Positions 14,113 to 23,759 of a DNA stretch of 36,601 nt are shown here, one piece after another (the first letter of the stretch is position 1; each line of letters begins with the position of its first letter). The translations under genes were made by a program, and so were the position numbers. The DNA is from a virus. The stretch lies in IMG/VR virus record IMGVR_UViG_3300021962_000292, positions 1 to 36,601 of that record. The stretch is one strand, 5' to 3'. Below the pieces are notes generated by a model. The model ran no database searches. It was not told the DNA's origin and saw only the letters and a list, made by a program, of their open reading frames with translations.

Positions 14113-16722
14113 GCTACTGACGTTGGTGCAATTCTAAATGATTCAAACCCTGCTCAAACTGTAGGGATGAAGTACGGCGTTCCCGCCTGTGCTTTTGAAC
14201 TAGCTAATAAAGTTTTATCTTTATTTCCAATGTCTACACTAATTGCAATGAGAATAGGTGTAGAGAAGGGAAAGAGAGCAGCACAAAATGATATTAAAGC
14301 TTTAATTAAATGGTTAAGAAAGTCGGTAGGTCTAGAAAACATTATTGATGAAGATGGGCGTTTAGCTTTTATATCAAGATACTCCCTTAATGAAATTGAT
14401 CTATTTTCTTTTTTAGGAGCAATACAAGGTTATCTACAAGCACTACAATCTTTTGGTGCTTCTATGTATGCTCAAGGTGAAGCACTATACAATGAAGTTC
14501 AGGATGCTAAAAAATGTATAGAGTCTTTTAATAAGAAAAACACTGCAGATCAAGCAGGAACAACTCCGGGATTTGATGACTTTAGAAACAGAGGAGTTTT
14601 TGAAACTCAATTAGTTAGGGATATAGATGCTTTCGTTCAAAGATGTGATAGTTTGTTAATTAGAATAGATGCTCAGATTGCCGCCAGACAGGAAGATCCT
14701 AGCAGGGAACCAAAGTTTGTAAAGTCTGTAGATCCTAGTGGACTGTTTGCAACATTTACAGACAACTTTGTAGAGGAACCTACTGAAATATTCAGACTTT
14801 CTTATGGACCACCAAGATCAAAACAAGGTCAGTTTATTTTATCTGTTGATGGTCTTTATTATGATTCTCAAACGTCAGGACTTACTCCTGTCTTTACAGA
14901 AATAGCAAGAAGAAAAGAAGAATTAGAAAACAAATTCTTTTGGAATTTTGAACAAGATCCAAACCTTGGCGGAAGAGGAAAAGGAATATCAAGCAAAGAA
15001 GTTAAAGAATACGTTAACAATACTTTAGATATCAATAAGATTAATGACTCTCAAAGGTTTCAAAAGTATTATGATGAGGATAATTACTTAGAACAATTAA
15101 TAGCTCAAAGAAACAAAAGAATATACGACTTATCTGCACACGTTGTTGATTTGGAAAACGATGGTTCAGCCAGTGAAGCAGACAAGTTTAATTTAAGACA
15201 ATCACTTCTTTCAGAGTCAGCAGCTTTCCAAGAAAAAGTAAATAAGAGAAAAAAGCAAATTGAATTGGCTGTAGCTTTTGGTGGAACTAAATATAAGCCC
15301 GGAAAGATTCCGTTAAATGATTTTTCTTATTTAGCCAACAAAAGTGTGTTGTTTGAAATAGAAAAACAAAAACAACTCACTCTTGATTTTGATGATGTAG
15401 ATGGAATTATCCTTCCAGTAACCGCTACTTATGTTACTCCACCAAAGGATACAATATCTAACAACATAGATCATCTTGTTCTTTCCTTAGTTGGAGAAGC
15501 AAATATACTTAATAGTGCTAGCTCTTATAGTGGTATTGTCGCAACTAATTTACCTCTACAACCTAAAATTGAAACTAATGGTTTAGTTGCTGTTTACAAT
15601 TTCTTAGAAACAAATATTGAGCTTCCTAGCTCCACACAATATTTGTTAGATAACTGTATAACAAATAATAACTCACTTAACGGCAAACTAATGTCATTAA
15701 GTATTTCTTCCGTATTTGGTAAGGGTTTAGGTATTCCTTACCTTGACGGTATAGTAGACTTAAGGCCAGACGGAGGAGTGAACACTATTAGAAATAGTGT
15801 AGTGTTACCAGAGACTAAGGAGCTAAATGATATTCTGTATTCTAAGAATGGAGCGACTTTTGATTTCTGGATTCATGCTTCAAGTTTAGTTCCGACAAAC
15901 AAAACTATTGATGGAAGTGATTTAATTCATCATCACAAAATTATATTAGGAAACGAAAACTTTGGTAGCCAAGAAGGAGTAACAACTCAAACTAATATAA
16001 ATAGAATAACACCAGATCAAGGAGGAACTACGGTCAGAGGCTTCCTTATGGGATTTACCAGAGACAGAAGAATAAGCCAAGGGACTATAGGATCTACGGA
16101 TGAATCATTGAATCCGGCTAGCTCTACTTGTTTTTTCTTAGCTCCTACACAATCTCTCAATTCATCAGCAATAGGATTTGTTAATAAGTCTAGTGCGCTA
16201 ACGGAGGAAAACTGTTTCTCTACCGATGATTCATTCTGCCTTAGGATACCTATAAATGAGAGAAATAATGATGGCTATGCTTTCTCATCAATAACGCAAG
16301 GATTCCAACATGTAGCCGTGTCATTTGACCCTAAAGAGGGATTTGTTAATGTCTATTTAAATGGAAGCCTAATGGCAACTTCAGCAATGAATCTTGTATT
16401 CCCTGTAGTTAAGAGATCAATGCCTAAACTCCCTTCCTTTGTAAAAGCTAATAGTTTCAAATACAGAGCAGTAGACATTCCCGAAGCCCCAGAGTTAGTA
16501 TATGGTCTAGAGCCTAGAAGGTATACTCCTTGGGTTCTGGGTGGTGGATTTACTGATGCATTCCCTTCTGGCAACTTCCTAGGGTCTTCATTAGGTGGGC
16601 AATATTCAGGATTAGAGGGTTACTTAGGTAGTTTTAAATTCTACAATAAAACCTTATCTGCTTCTCAGATTCTAAATAACTATGAAGCACAAAAAAGCTT
16701 CTTCACTAATATAGAAGTTTAA
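14110..16722 (+). CDS. Structural protein with C-terminal LamG/ConA-like lectin domain
   Basis: This 870-residue protein has a helical N-terminal half (1-400; e.g. IKALIKWLRKSVGLENII, and a coiled-coil-like part at about 330-400). The C-terminal part (about 490-865) reads as a laminin-G/concanavalin-like jelly roll: LVAVYNFLETN, ATFDFWIHASSL, FQHVAVSFDPKEG, VNVYLNGSLMATS, then GYLGSFKFYNKTLSASQILN. This order (a WIxxxx strand, a HVAVSxD strand, a YLNG strand, a final FxxYNKxLS strand) is typical of LamGL domains. Such domains bind glycans, so a receptor- or capsule-binding role is possible. It lies between the spike and gp25 genes, where T4 has no counterpart. Function otherwise unknown. Confidence 0.65.
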   Translation: MATDVGAILNDSNPAQTVGMKYGVPACAFELANKVLSLFPMSTLIAMRIGVEKGKRAAQNDIKALIKWLRKSVGLENIIDEDGRLAFISRYSLNEIDLFSFLGAIQGYLQALQSFGASMYAQGEALYNEVQDAKKCIESFNKKNTADQAGTTPGFDDFRNRGVFETQLVRDIDAFVQRCDSLLIRIDAQIAARQEDPSREPKFVKSVDPSGLFATFTDNFVEEPTEIFRLSYGPPRSKQGQFILSVDGLYYDSQTSGLTPVFTEIARRKEELENKFFWNFEQDPNLGGRGKGISSKEVKEYVNNTLDINKINDSQRFQKYYDEDNYLEQLIAQRNKRIYDLSAHVVDLENDGSASEADKFNLRQSLLSESAAFQEKVNKRKKQIELAVAFGGTKYKPGKIPLNDFSYLANKSVLFEIEKQKQLTLDFDDVDGIILPVTATYVTPPKDTISNNIDHLVLSLVGEANILNSASSYSGIVATNLPLQPKIETNGLVAVYNFLETNIELPSSTQYLLDNCITNNNSLNGKLMSLSISSVFGKGLGIPYLDGIVDLRPDGGVNTIRNSVVLPETKELNDILYSKNGATFDFWIHASSLVPTNKTIDGSDLIHHHKIILGNENFGSQEGVTTQTNINRITPDQGGTTVRGFLMGFTRDRRISQGTIGSTDESLNPASSTCFFLAPTQSLNSSAIGFVNKSSALTEENCFSTDDSFCLRIPINERNNDGYAFSSITQGFQHVAVSFDPKEGFVNVYLNGSLMATSAMNLVFPVVKRSMPKLPSFVKANSFKYRAVDIPEAPELVYGLEPRRYTPWVLGGGFTDAFPSGNFLGSSLGGQYSGLEGYLGSFKFYNKTLSASQILNNYEAQKSFFTNIEV

Positions 16723-16723
16723 T

Positions 16724-17185
16724 ATGGTTCTTAACGAAGATACTACCGTTTATGGGTTTTCTAATGTAAAAAGAGAAGACCTACAAACAAAAAGCCAGTT
16801 AAATAAGTTTTATGGTTTACAGTATCCATTAGGCAAAGACACATCTAATGGATACTTTTCCACTATTAGTTCTAGTAAATTATTTAAAGCCAATTTAACT
16901 CAATTAGTAAAAACTTCTCCCGGAGAAAGGTTCATGCAACCTAATTATGGTTTAAATTTAAAAAGATATTTATTTGAACCAGTAACTCCTTTTTTATTGG
17001 GGGACATGAGAAGTTATATAACAAACACAATAAAAACATATGCACCTTACTTAGAGTTGCAAAAAATAGAACTAACAAGTAAAGACAGATCTTCTCCCGG
17101 ATTTATAGCTAACGTAATAATTAAACTTTATTGTAGAATTAAATCTGAAGAAGAAACAACGATTGAAGTTAAATTAGAGGTATAA
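16724..17185 (+). CDS. 25: Baseplate wedge protein gp25
   Basis: This 153-residue protein shows the full gp25 family signature: FKANLTQLVKTSPGERFMQP, NYGLNLKRYLFEP (about 50-90), then helices (LLGDMRSYITNTIKTY) and a final strand pair (VIIKLYCRI, TIEVKLEV). gp25 is the wedge subunit that contacts the first sheath ring and nucleates sheath assembly; relatives occur in T6SS (TssE) and R-pyocins. Length is close to T4 gp25 (132). The gene begins one base after the previous stop and ends one base before gp6, the usual order for contractile tails. Confidence 0.92.
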   Translation: MVLNEDTTVYGFSNVKREDLQTKSQLNKFYGLQYPLGKDTSNGYFSTISSSKLFKANLTQLVKTSPGERFMQPNYGLNLKRYLFEPVTPFLLGDMRSYITNTIKTYAPYLELQKIELTSKDRSSPGFIANVIIKLYCRIKSEEETTIEVKLEV

Positions 17186-17186
17186 A

Positions 17187-18797
17187 ATGGCTTTCACTGG
17201 ATTAGTAACATCTGATTTCATGAAAAGAGTTAGGCTCGATGACTCTAAAAAGGAATCATTATTAGACTTCGCAGCAACAGATTTTATAACTCTAAGAGAA
17301 AACTTAGTAAAGTATGTCAAAGCGGCCTATCCATTAGACTATAACTTTTTTGCAAGTTCAGATTTAGGAATAATGTTTTTAGAATTAACAGCCGCTATGG
17401 GACATATCCTGTCTTATAAGGCTGATTATCTTGCTAACGAAAACTATTTAAGAACAGCAAGATCCAGAGAAAGCGTAAAAAACTTATTAGAACTTATTGG
17501 CATTCGTATGAAAGGACCAACTGGGGCAGCAGCTAATGCAACTCTTACATTAGAGAATCCAAGTTGGACAACAGGAACCGATTATCTCTCAATAAGCCCA
17601 GCACAAAGAGTTTTAACTATTACATCTCCTGAGGATGGTAGCCAAGTCTCCTATACTCTTTATAAGACTACCCCAGAAGGAATGATAGATACTTCTGATT
17701 CTTCAGAAGAAATCACAATAACAAGATCAGAAAATACTTCTGAAACGGAAATAAAAAATTTAGCTTTAATTGAAGGTAGTTTAGTAAAACAAACAGGACA
17801 GTTTTTTGATACTGACGCTCTAAAAAATATTAGCTTAAATCAATCTCCAATAATTGAAGGTAGTGTACAAGTATTTATAGATGGGACGGCACAGACTCAA
17901 GGAACCTATACACAAATAGAAAACATCTTTGCTGCTTCCGGTCCAACTGACAAAGTATTCCAATTAACCACAGATTCTAATTTTACCGGAAGAGTATTTT
18001 TTGGAGATAACTTAATAGGTCAATCTCCAACAATAGGCGATACTTATACTGTATATTACAGAATTGGTGGAGGAACTAGAGGTAATGTTGGTAAGGGAGC
18101 AATAAATGCTCCTGTTAATGTTACGTTTTACAATTCATCAAATACCTCACTAGGAACAGGTACTGGAAATGTAACTAACACTTCTATGGCTACCGGAGGA
18201 TCTACTGCTCAAACAATCGAAAACGCAAAAAGATATGCACCTCTGTTATTCAGGTCTCAAGACAGATTAGTAACTCTTAACGACTATAAAGGGTTTACAA
18301 ATTCATTTAGAGCTTCTTTAGGATCTACAGGTAAAGCTACAGCAACAGTAAGAAGAGCTTTCTCGTCAGCAAATATTATTGACCTTTACATTTTAGAAAA
18401 AGCAAACGACACTCAAATGAAGAGGGCAACGCCAGAATTTAAAAAGCAATTATTAGAAGCTATTGAACCCAAGAAGATGTTGACTGATGAGGTTGTTGTA
18501 GTTGACGGTTTAATTAGAACTATAGATCCAGTAATTACTGTTAGATGTGATTTAATTTACAAACAAAGAGAGCCTGATATAAAATTAAGAGTTAGAGATT
18601 CGATAGTAGACTTCTTTAATGTAGATAATTTAGACTTTGGTAAATCTTACAATTCATTAGAAGTTACTAGAAAAATATTTAATGATGTTCCTGAAGTTCG
18701 TTACTCAACAATAGACAATTTACCACAAAGTATTAAATTACAATTTAATGAAATAATTCAATTAAATAATCTTTCTATAGTAATGGTGTTTGAATGA
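17187..18797 (+). CDS. 6: Baseplate wedge protein gp6 (gpJ-like)
   Basis: The 536 residues match the gp6/J family: an N-terminal DFAATDFITLRENLVKYVKA and NFFASSDLGIMFLELTAAMG (about 25-75), YLANENYLRTARSRESVKNL, a beta middle with VYYRIGGGTRGNVGKG (about 287-303), then the C-terminal NAKRYAPLLFRSQDRLVTLN and DYKGFTNSF (about 346-375) and an alpha/beta end. gp6 dimers form the iris ring that opens on baseplate triggering. It is shorter than T4 gp6 (660). GAGG lies 7 bases upstream. The stop overlaps the next start (ATGA at 18794), indicating coupling. Confidence 0.92.
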   Translation: MAFTGLVTSDFMKRVRLDDSKKESLLDFAATDFITLRENLVKYVKAAYPLDYNFFASSDLGIMFLELTAAMGHILSYKADYLANENYLRTARSRESVKNLLELIGIRMKGPTGAAANATLTLENPSWTTGTDYLSISPAQRVLTITSPEDGSQVSYTLYKTTPEGMIDTSDSSEEITITRSENTSETEIKNLALIEGSLVKQTGQFFDTDALKNISLNQSPIIEGSVQVFIDGTAQTQGTYTQIENIFAASGPTDKVFQLTTDSNFTGRVFFGDNLIGQSPTIGDTYTVYYRIGGGTRGNVGKGAINAPVNVTFYNSSNTSLGTGTGNVTNTSMATGGSTAQTIENAKRYAPLLFRSQDRLVTLNDYKGFTNSFRASLGSTGKATATVRRAFSSANIIDLYILEKANDTQMKRATPEFKKQLLEAIEPKKMLTDEVVVVDGLIRTIDPVITVRCDLIYKQREPDIKLRVRDSIVDFFNVDNLDFGKSYNSLEVTRKIFNDVPEVRYSTIDNLPQSIKLQFNEIIQLNNLSIVMVFE

Positions 18798-21700
18798 CCT
18801 CTAAGTACATTCCAAAGACAGTTGAACCCAACAAAAGCTTTTACAAACACAATTATGTAAAAGCCACTGAGATCATTACACCTAAATTTTATATTGAAGA
18901 TGATATAACTTTAAGTGGTAATGGGTTATCAATAATTGATGAGTTAATAAATACTCACATAAACATAGCAGACAAATTCTCTACAGTTATTATAAGTTCA
19001 ATTGGTGGAATATCACCTGTAACAGGAACTGCTTACTCTTCAATAAACACTATAGATGGTTTAGCTCCTTTTTTTGTTAGACAAAATAATTTAACAGATA
19101 TTGACGCTAACGACTTTGAAAGAAAAATATTATTAAAAACAAATAGATCTTTTAATGACTTTACGACAAGTTCCCAATTTAGAAATTATTTAATAACTGA
19201 TCTCTTACCTTCTATAGTTTTAAATAATCCAACAGTAACATTACAAGGAGTATCTGCTTCAGAAAGACATGAATATTTAATTACTAACTTGTCTTGGTTA
19301 TACTTTTTGAACGTTTCGGGAGCTACTTACGATGGATCAACTATAGTAGCTGATGCAATTGTAGACACAATTTGGAGTGGGAAGAAGTTTTTAATAAATG
19401 ATGCTATTAAATGTCTTACAGAATATGTATTTAGAAATTTTATAGCAAACTTAAACAAGTGGATTTCTGGCGGATTTATACCAACAGATTACTTACCTAA
19501 TCTTGTTCTTGCAGATACAACATATACAAGTGGAACTCAACAGTTAGATAAATTAAAAACATTAATAGACATAGTTTATTCCCCAGACTTTTCAGATCGA
19601 AGTGATGAAAAAGTAAAGAATGCTTTCGATCAGTTTATAGAAAATGGATTGTATTTAGATGATGTTGAGCCCCAAGGACCATTTCATAAATATCTAAAAG
19701 CTATCTCCTATGCTTTTGCGGATTACTCAAATAAGGTAGATGATTTAGGATTACTTAATAATTTATTAAAATGTCCCGATGAATATCTTCCTTATCTTGC
19801 AGATCTTTTAGGGTGGACTTTAGTTGGTTCTGAGCCATTAAAATGGAGATTGCAGTTATTAAATTCTATAACTATTTACAAATCTGTAGGAACTAAAAAA
19901 GCATTACAATACATTATTGATTCTACGTTTTCTAAGGACTCATTGGATTTATCGTCTAAAGTTCTTGAAATGTGGGAGTCCTACGTCCCACATTTAATTT
20001 ACTATGCTTTGGCTACCGAATCAAAGCCACTACAAAATTTTGAAACATGGACACCTGATGAGGCAACTCGTTTAGGTGTAACTCATATAGCTTCCAGTAT
20101 AGATGAATCCGTCAGATGTGTTGTTGATGAAATTCTATTAAGGACAGCTAATAAGTTTTCCCTTGATTTCTGGTATATGGGTCAAAGAGTAAATATATCT
20201 GACCCAAGATTAAATTTTAATTACAGAGGGAGGGATATAAAAGTTCCTCCGTTTGAAGAATATCAATATTACATTTATCAAAAATTAAATGGAAACATCT
20301 TAGATTACATAGTTGATGAGTTAATTTGCTTTGGAGTGCCAGAGTCTTTTGCACAACAGGTCGGAGATTTTATAGCGAATAATTCTTTAAGGTCTACCGA
20401 TGATATTTCGTTAGGTTATAGTTGGTTGTTATTCACTTCTGGAAATGAGTACCCACCTAATTGGGATTCATTAATTTTAGATATCTCAAATAAGAAAACA
20501 GAATATCTTCCATTATGGAATGGGAAGTCTTCGCATTTCAAAATGCTATTTGAGACAAATAGTTTTACTTTTGCAGATGATTCACTAGCAGTTACTACAA
20601 GAGAAGGATTGAGAGTCTTATCACAGCTTGTAGATGAGTTCTCCCCTGCTCATGCTATAAAGCAGTTATATATAATGGCATCAGCTAGCGATTCATATAC
20701 CTCTGATGCAATAGAATTACCTTATATAAAAATTGATCATGAGGATCCTTTTGATCAAAATGGATCTGATACTTTAGCTTTTTCAAATTACGAAGTATCC
20801 GGTCATAATCTTAATTTTTATAAGAGAGGTAGAACTGATACTTATAACATTGTTTCAAGAGAATCAACAGACAGTATTGTAGATACCTTATTACAAACTG
20901 GAGCTATTGCAGTTCCCAGAAAGAGTTTTAGAAGAAGAAGTTTTAAGAACATATTGAACACTCACGGATTTTATAATCGTGACGGATTCAATATGCCGAC
21001 AACATTTGAAAATTATGTAAAGGAAACTTCTTATTCTTCCTTAGGTTTCCTACCCCTTGGACTAATCCCTTCATCCCAACAGTTTGTACCAATTCCAGAT
21101 TATGACAATATACCAGATATTTATAGTATCTGTGAAGGACTCAACTCTTCTTCTATATTCTCTGGATTGACCGTTAGCAACACTTTCCCTTGCAGGGGCC
21201 TACCTAGACAATCAAACGTAATTCCAGTTCCAGATGACCCTATAGACGTTTACCTGTGGCTTGGAGACAGTCTAGCAACAGGAGATGTAGTTTATAATTC
21301 ATTATCATCAATGAACACTTACTACACTCAAATTAAAGAGAATGTAAGTGGAACATACATATTTACTCCGAGTTCAGCTAGTTTTGAGTTGTTGAAACCG
21401 GGTAAAAATTCTGATGTTCTCAGAACATCTACTGGCGGGCTATCTGCTGTGATAGGTGGGGATTGGACGTTTGGCTATGAAACTTATATTAAGAATAATA
21501 GAAATTCTTATATAATTAAATTAGGATTACCAAATTCTTACTATACTTCAGCAGCAGGAAGTAATTATACTGCAAGTATATCACCTGAATTTAATTATAG
21601 TACTTCTATTAATGACTGGGCTGTAGAAAGCACGGGAGAAATTCTTTCAATTTATAAAAATTGGATTACTAGTGCAATAAGTAATTTACAAAGTATTTAT

Positions 21701-23758
21701 GGAGACAGAGTAACTTATCGTGGAGCTATAAGCTTTTTTGGAACAAATGTTAATACAGGATTATTAACTTCTGAAGAACTCATTGAGTATACAACTTTAG
21801 GAACTGCTCCAAAATTTGTTAATAGAGTGGTGTCTTCGATTAATAATATAAAACAAAATATTGAAGATCATATAAAATCTAAAGGAATTTACAAGGGATC
21901 TCCAATTTGGGTTATGTCTTACCCAGATGTAAGGTATGTTGCTGCAATTCCAGTTTTTGGCACAGCTTATTATGATTTGCTTAGGAATTATTTAGGTTCC
22001 CTCTCTTCTCTTAATAATAATTTGTATTTTTATGATCCACCTTCCTACTTAACTTTAGTTGATGAGCCCCCTACTGTTTTTGATGTTCATTACGACGGAT
22101 CCTCTAATCTTTTCTTAGGATCTTCAATAGCAAACTTTTTCTCAGAATCTAGGTTAGATGCAAGCAGACTTGGTTATGACGCTTACGATTATTCTAATGA
22201 TCGTAGTCAGTTAGATAACATAATGTCCGTAATATTCTATATCGGGGAAAACTCTAAAAATGTTTTAGCCTCAGCAATAGTATCTCAAGATTTGTCTTCT
22301 TATGTGAACTATCTTCCTTGGAAAAATGTAGTTCAGTCTATAGCTAATCAATTAACTGAACAAGATACAGGATTCCCGACAAGTTACTCAGACTACACAA
22401 ATATAAAATTTGGTAAAGAAGTTCACAAACTTTACAATCATTACTGCCGAGAGTTTGGAAGATATAAATTATTAAAACAATATTTGAATCTAGATGGACC
22501 CACTATTTTTGCACATACATTTGGATCTATATTTAGAAATTCTGATTTTACATTATTTGGATCGTCAGTCAATCTAACTCCTCAAATAATAACTTCATCA
22601 ATAGATAACGAATTAAGATTACGTTCTGGTAGTGTCTGGTTTCCAGTTAGCGGTGGAGGTGCTCATAACGCATTCCTGTTGCAGCCATCCTCGTTTAGGA
22701 TTGCCGCTAGTGACATAGGTAACTCCAGCATTTTTGAAGGTGTTGATTTAATTCATAGCGTTGGTGGTGGACAGCAAAACTACTTTAGCATTTTTGATTT
22801 AGGTAAAGAATCATTGAAAGATTATAGTTTTAAGAAAGATTCTTATGTTACTTATAATAACCTAATTAAACTTTCAAACAAAGCTAGAAACACATTACCG
22901 AGAATTAGATTTGATCTAAAGTCTTATTCTCATTCTTCTACAAAGGGATATCCACTTACTACAAACTTTTTAATACCTGAACATGAATTTGAATTAAACA
23001 TTGCTGCCCTTTTAACAGACGATACCTTCACAAATTTTGGAGGAGGTTCAGTCGGCGTATTTATTCATACTGGGTATGAAGCTAGTGGCACTTGGGTGTT
23101 TAATAGAAGCGGGAAGTGGGAGTTTGTATCTATAGGAGATATAGATCTTACATCAGTAAGAGACGTATATGCTCACAAGCTGACTTTCCAAAATGAACTA
23201 CTAGATTTATCTTCGGAACCCTGTATTGTTAATAACAATTTATTAAATTTGTATTCTTTAATGGAAACAAATTTTAAAAACTTTAAGCTTAATTTCAATA
23301 CAATCAATAAAAGAATACGAGTTCCTGAGGCTTACTATAAGACCTATCAACAGGTTCATAGGTTAGATCAAAACTATTATGTAGAGATTTTCTTATATAC
23401 AAACCCAGACAAAACTTTGTATCTCGATTATGTGAATCTTATAGACTCGACATTAAACAAATGGAGTCAGGTTCTTGTCTCAGCGACAGGAAACCCTTTC
23501 CCTGTAGGAGACTTCAATTGTAAAGAATTTAGATTGCCTCTAACTAAGGAACACCTCTATCATATATTTAAATACTTTACACAAATAACTGGTAGCCAAA
23601 CTAAGTTTGGTAAAGCAAGTAGAATAGCTTCAATAACTGAAGGTTTATTTGAAACTAGTGGTGGTGGTAGATTGAATTATATACAAAATCCTAAGTGGTC
23701 AACGAATGTCGAGTACCCTGTAGGATCCTTAGTAAGTTCCCTTTATATAAATAATTAA
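18794..23758 (+). CDS. Giant gp7/gpI-like baseplate wedge protein with embedded SGNH (GDSL/SASA-type) esterase domain
   Basis: This 1654-residue protein occupies the gp7 place after gp6. Residues about 299-380 contain the tail-protein-I signature (CPDEYLPYLADLLGW, RLQLLNSITIYKSVGTKKAL), and the gp7/gpI-like part reaches about 640. Residues about 815-1115 look like an SGNH hydrolase: GDSL at 824-827 (Ser826), a G-x-N block in SFFGTNVN (G983, N985), and FDVHYDG with D1097 and H1099, followed by LFLGSSIANFF. The D-x-H pair resembles the DIHP block of sialate O-acetylesterase relatives. Predicted activity is removal of O-acetyl or similar groups from host glycans. Residues 1130-1654 are wedge-like and unrecognised. 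T4 gp7 is about 1030 residues, so the hydrolase looks like an added module. Enzyme activity is inferred. Confidence 0.75.
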   Translation: MTSKYIPKTVEPNKSFYKHNYVKATEIITPKFYIEDDITLSGNGLSIIDELINTHINIADKFSTVIISSIGGISPVTGTAYSSINTIDGLAPFFVRQNNLTDIDANDFERKILLKTNRSFNDFTTSSQFRNYLITDLLPSIVLNNPTVTLQGVSASERHEYLITNLSWLYFLNVSGATYDGSTIVADAIVDTIWSGKKFLINDAIKCLTEYVFRNFIANLNKWISGGFIPTDYLPNLVLADTTYTSGTQQLDKLKTLIDIVYSPDFSDRSDEKVKNAFDQFIENGLYLDDVEPQGPFHKYLKAISYAFADYSNKVDDLGLLNNLLKCPDEYLPYLADLLGWTLVGSEPLKWRLQLLNSITIYKSVGTKKALQYIIDSTFSKDSLDLSSKVLEMWESYVPHLIYYALATESKPLQNFETWTPDEATRLGVTHIASSIDESVRCVVDEILLRTANKFSLDFWYMGQRVNISDPRLNFNYRGRDIKVPPFEEYQYYIYQKLNGNILDYIVDELICFGVPESFAQQVGDFIANNSLRSTDDISLGYSWLLFTSGNEYPPNWDSLILDISNKKTEYLPLWNGKSSHFKMLFETNSFTFADDSLAVTTREGLRVLSQLVDEFSPAHAIKQLYIMASASDSYTSDAIELPYIKIDHEDPFDQNGSDTLAFSNYEVSGHNLNFYKRGRTDTYNIVSRESTDSIVDTLLQTGAIAVPRKSFRRRSFKNILNTHGFYNRDGFNMPTTFENYVKETSYSSLGFLPLGLIPSSQQFVPIPDYDNIPDIYSICEGLNSSSIFSGLTVSNTFPCRGLPRQSNVIPVPDDPIDVYLWLGDSLATGDVVYNSLSSMNTYYTQIKENVSGTYIFTPSSASFELLKPGKNSDVLRTSTGGLSAVIGGDWTFGYETYIKNNRNSYIIKLGLPNSYYTSAAGSNYTASISPEFNYSTSINDWAVESTGEILSIYKNWITSAISNLQSIYGDRVTYRGAISFFGTNVNTGLLTSEELIEYTTLGTAPKFVNRVVSSINNIKQNIEDHIKSKGIYKGSPIWVMSYPDVRYVAAIPVFGTAYYDLLRNYLGSLSSLNNNLYFYDPPSYLTLVDEPPTVFDVHYDGSSNLFLGSSIANFFSESRLDASRLGYDAYDYSNDRSQLDNIMSVIFYIGENSKNVLASAIVSQDLSSYVNYLPWKNVVQSIANQLTEQDTGFPTSYSDYTNIKFGKEVHKLYNHYCREFGRYKLLKQYLNLDGPTIFAHTFGSIFRNSDFTLFGSSVNLTPQIITSSIDNELRLRSGSVWFPVSGGGAHNAFLLQPSSFRIAASDIGNSSIFEGVDLIHSVGGGQQNYFSIFDLGKESLKDYSFKKDSYVTYNNLIKLSNKARNTLPRIRFDLKSYSHSSTKGYPLTTNFLIPEHEFELNIAALLTDDTFTNFGGGSVGVFIHTGYEASGTWVFNRSGKWEFVSIGDIDLTSVRDVYAHKLTFQNELLDLSSEPCIVNNNLLNLYSLMETNFKNFKLNFNTINKRIRVPEAYYKTYQQVHRLDQNYYVEIFLYTNPDKTLYLDYVNLIDSTLNKWSQVLVSATGNPFPVGDFNCKEFRLPLTKEHLYHIFKYFTQITGSQTKFGKASRIASITEGLFETSGGGRLNYIQNPKWSTNVEYPVGSLVSSLYINN

Positions 23759-23759
23759 A

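Noticed and set aside
23746-23753. TATAAATA just before the gene at 23760
   Set aside because: Only six bases from the ATG, leaving no room for a leader; it is also the end of the previous coding region.
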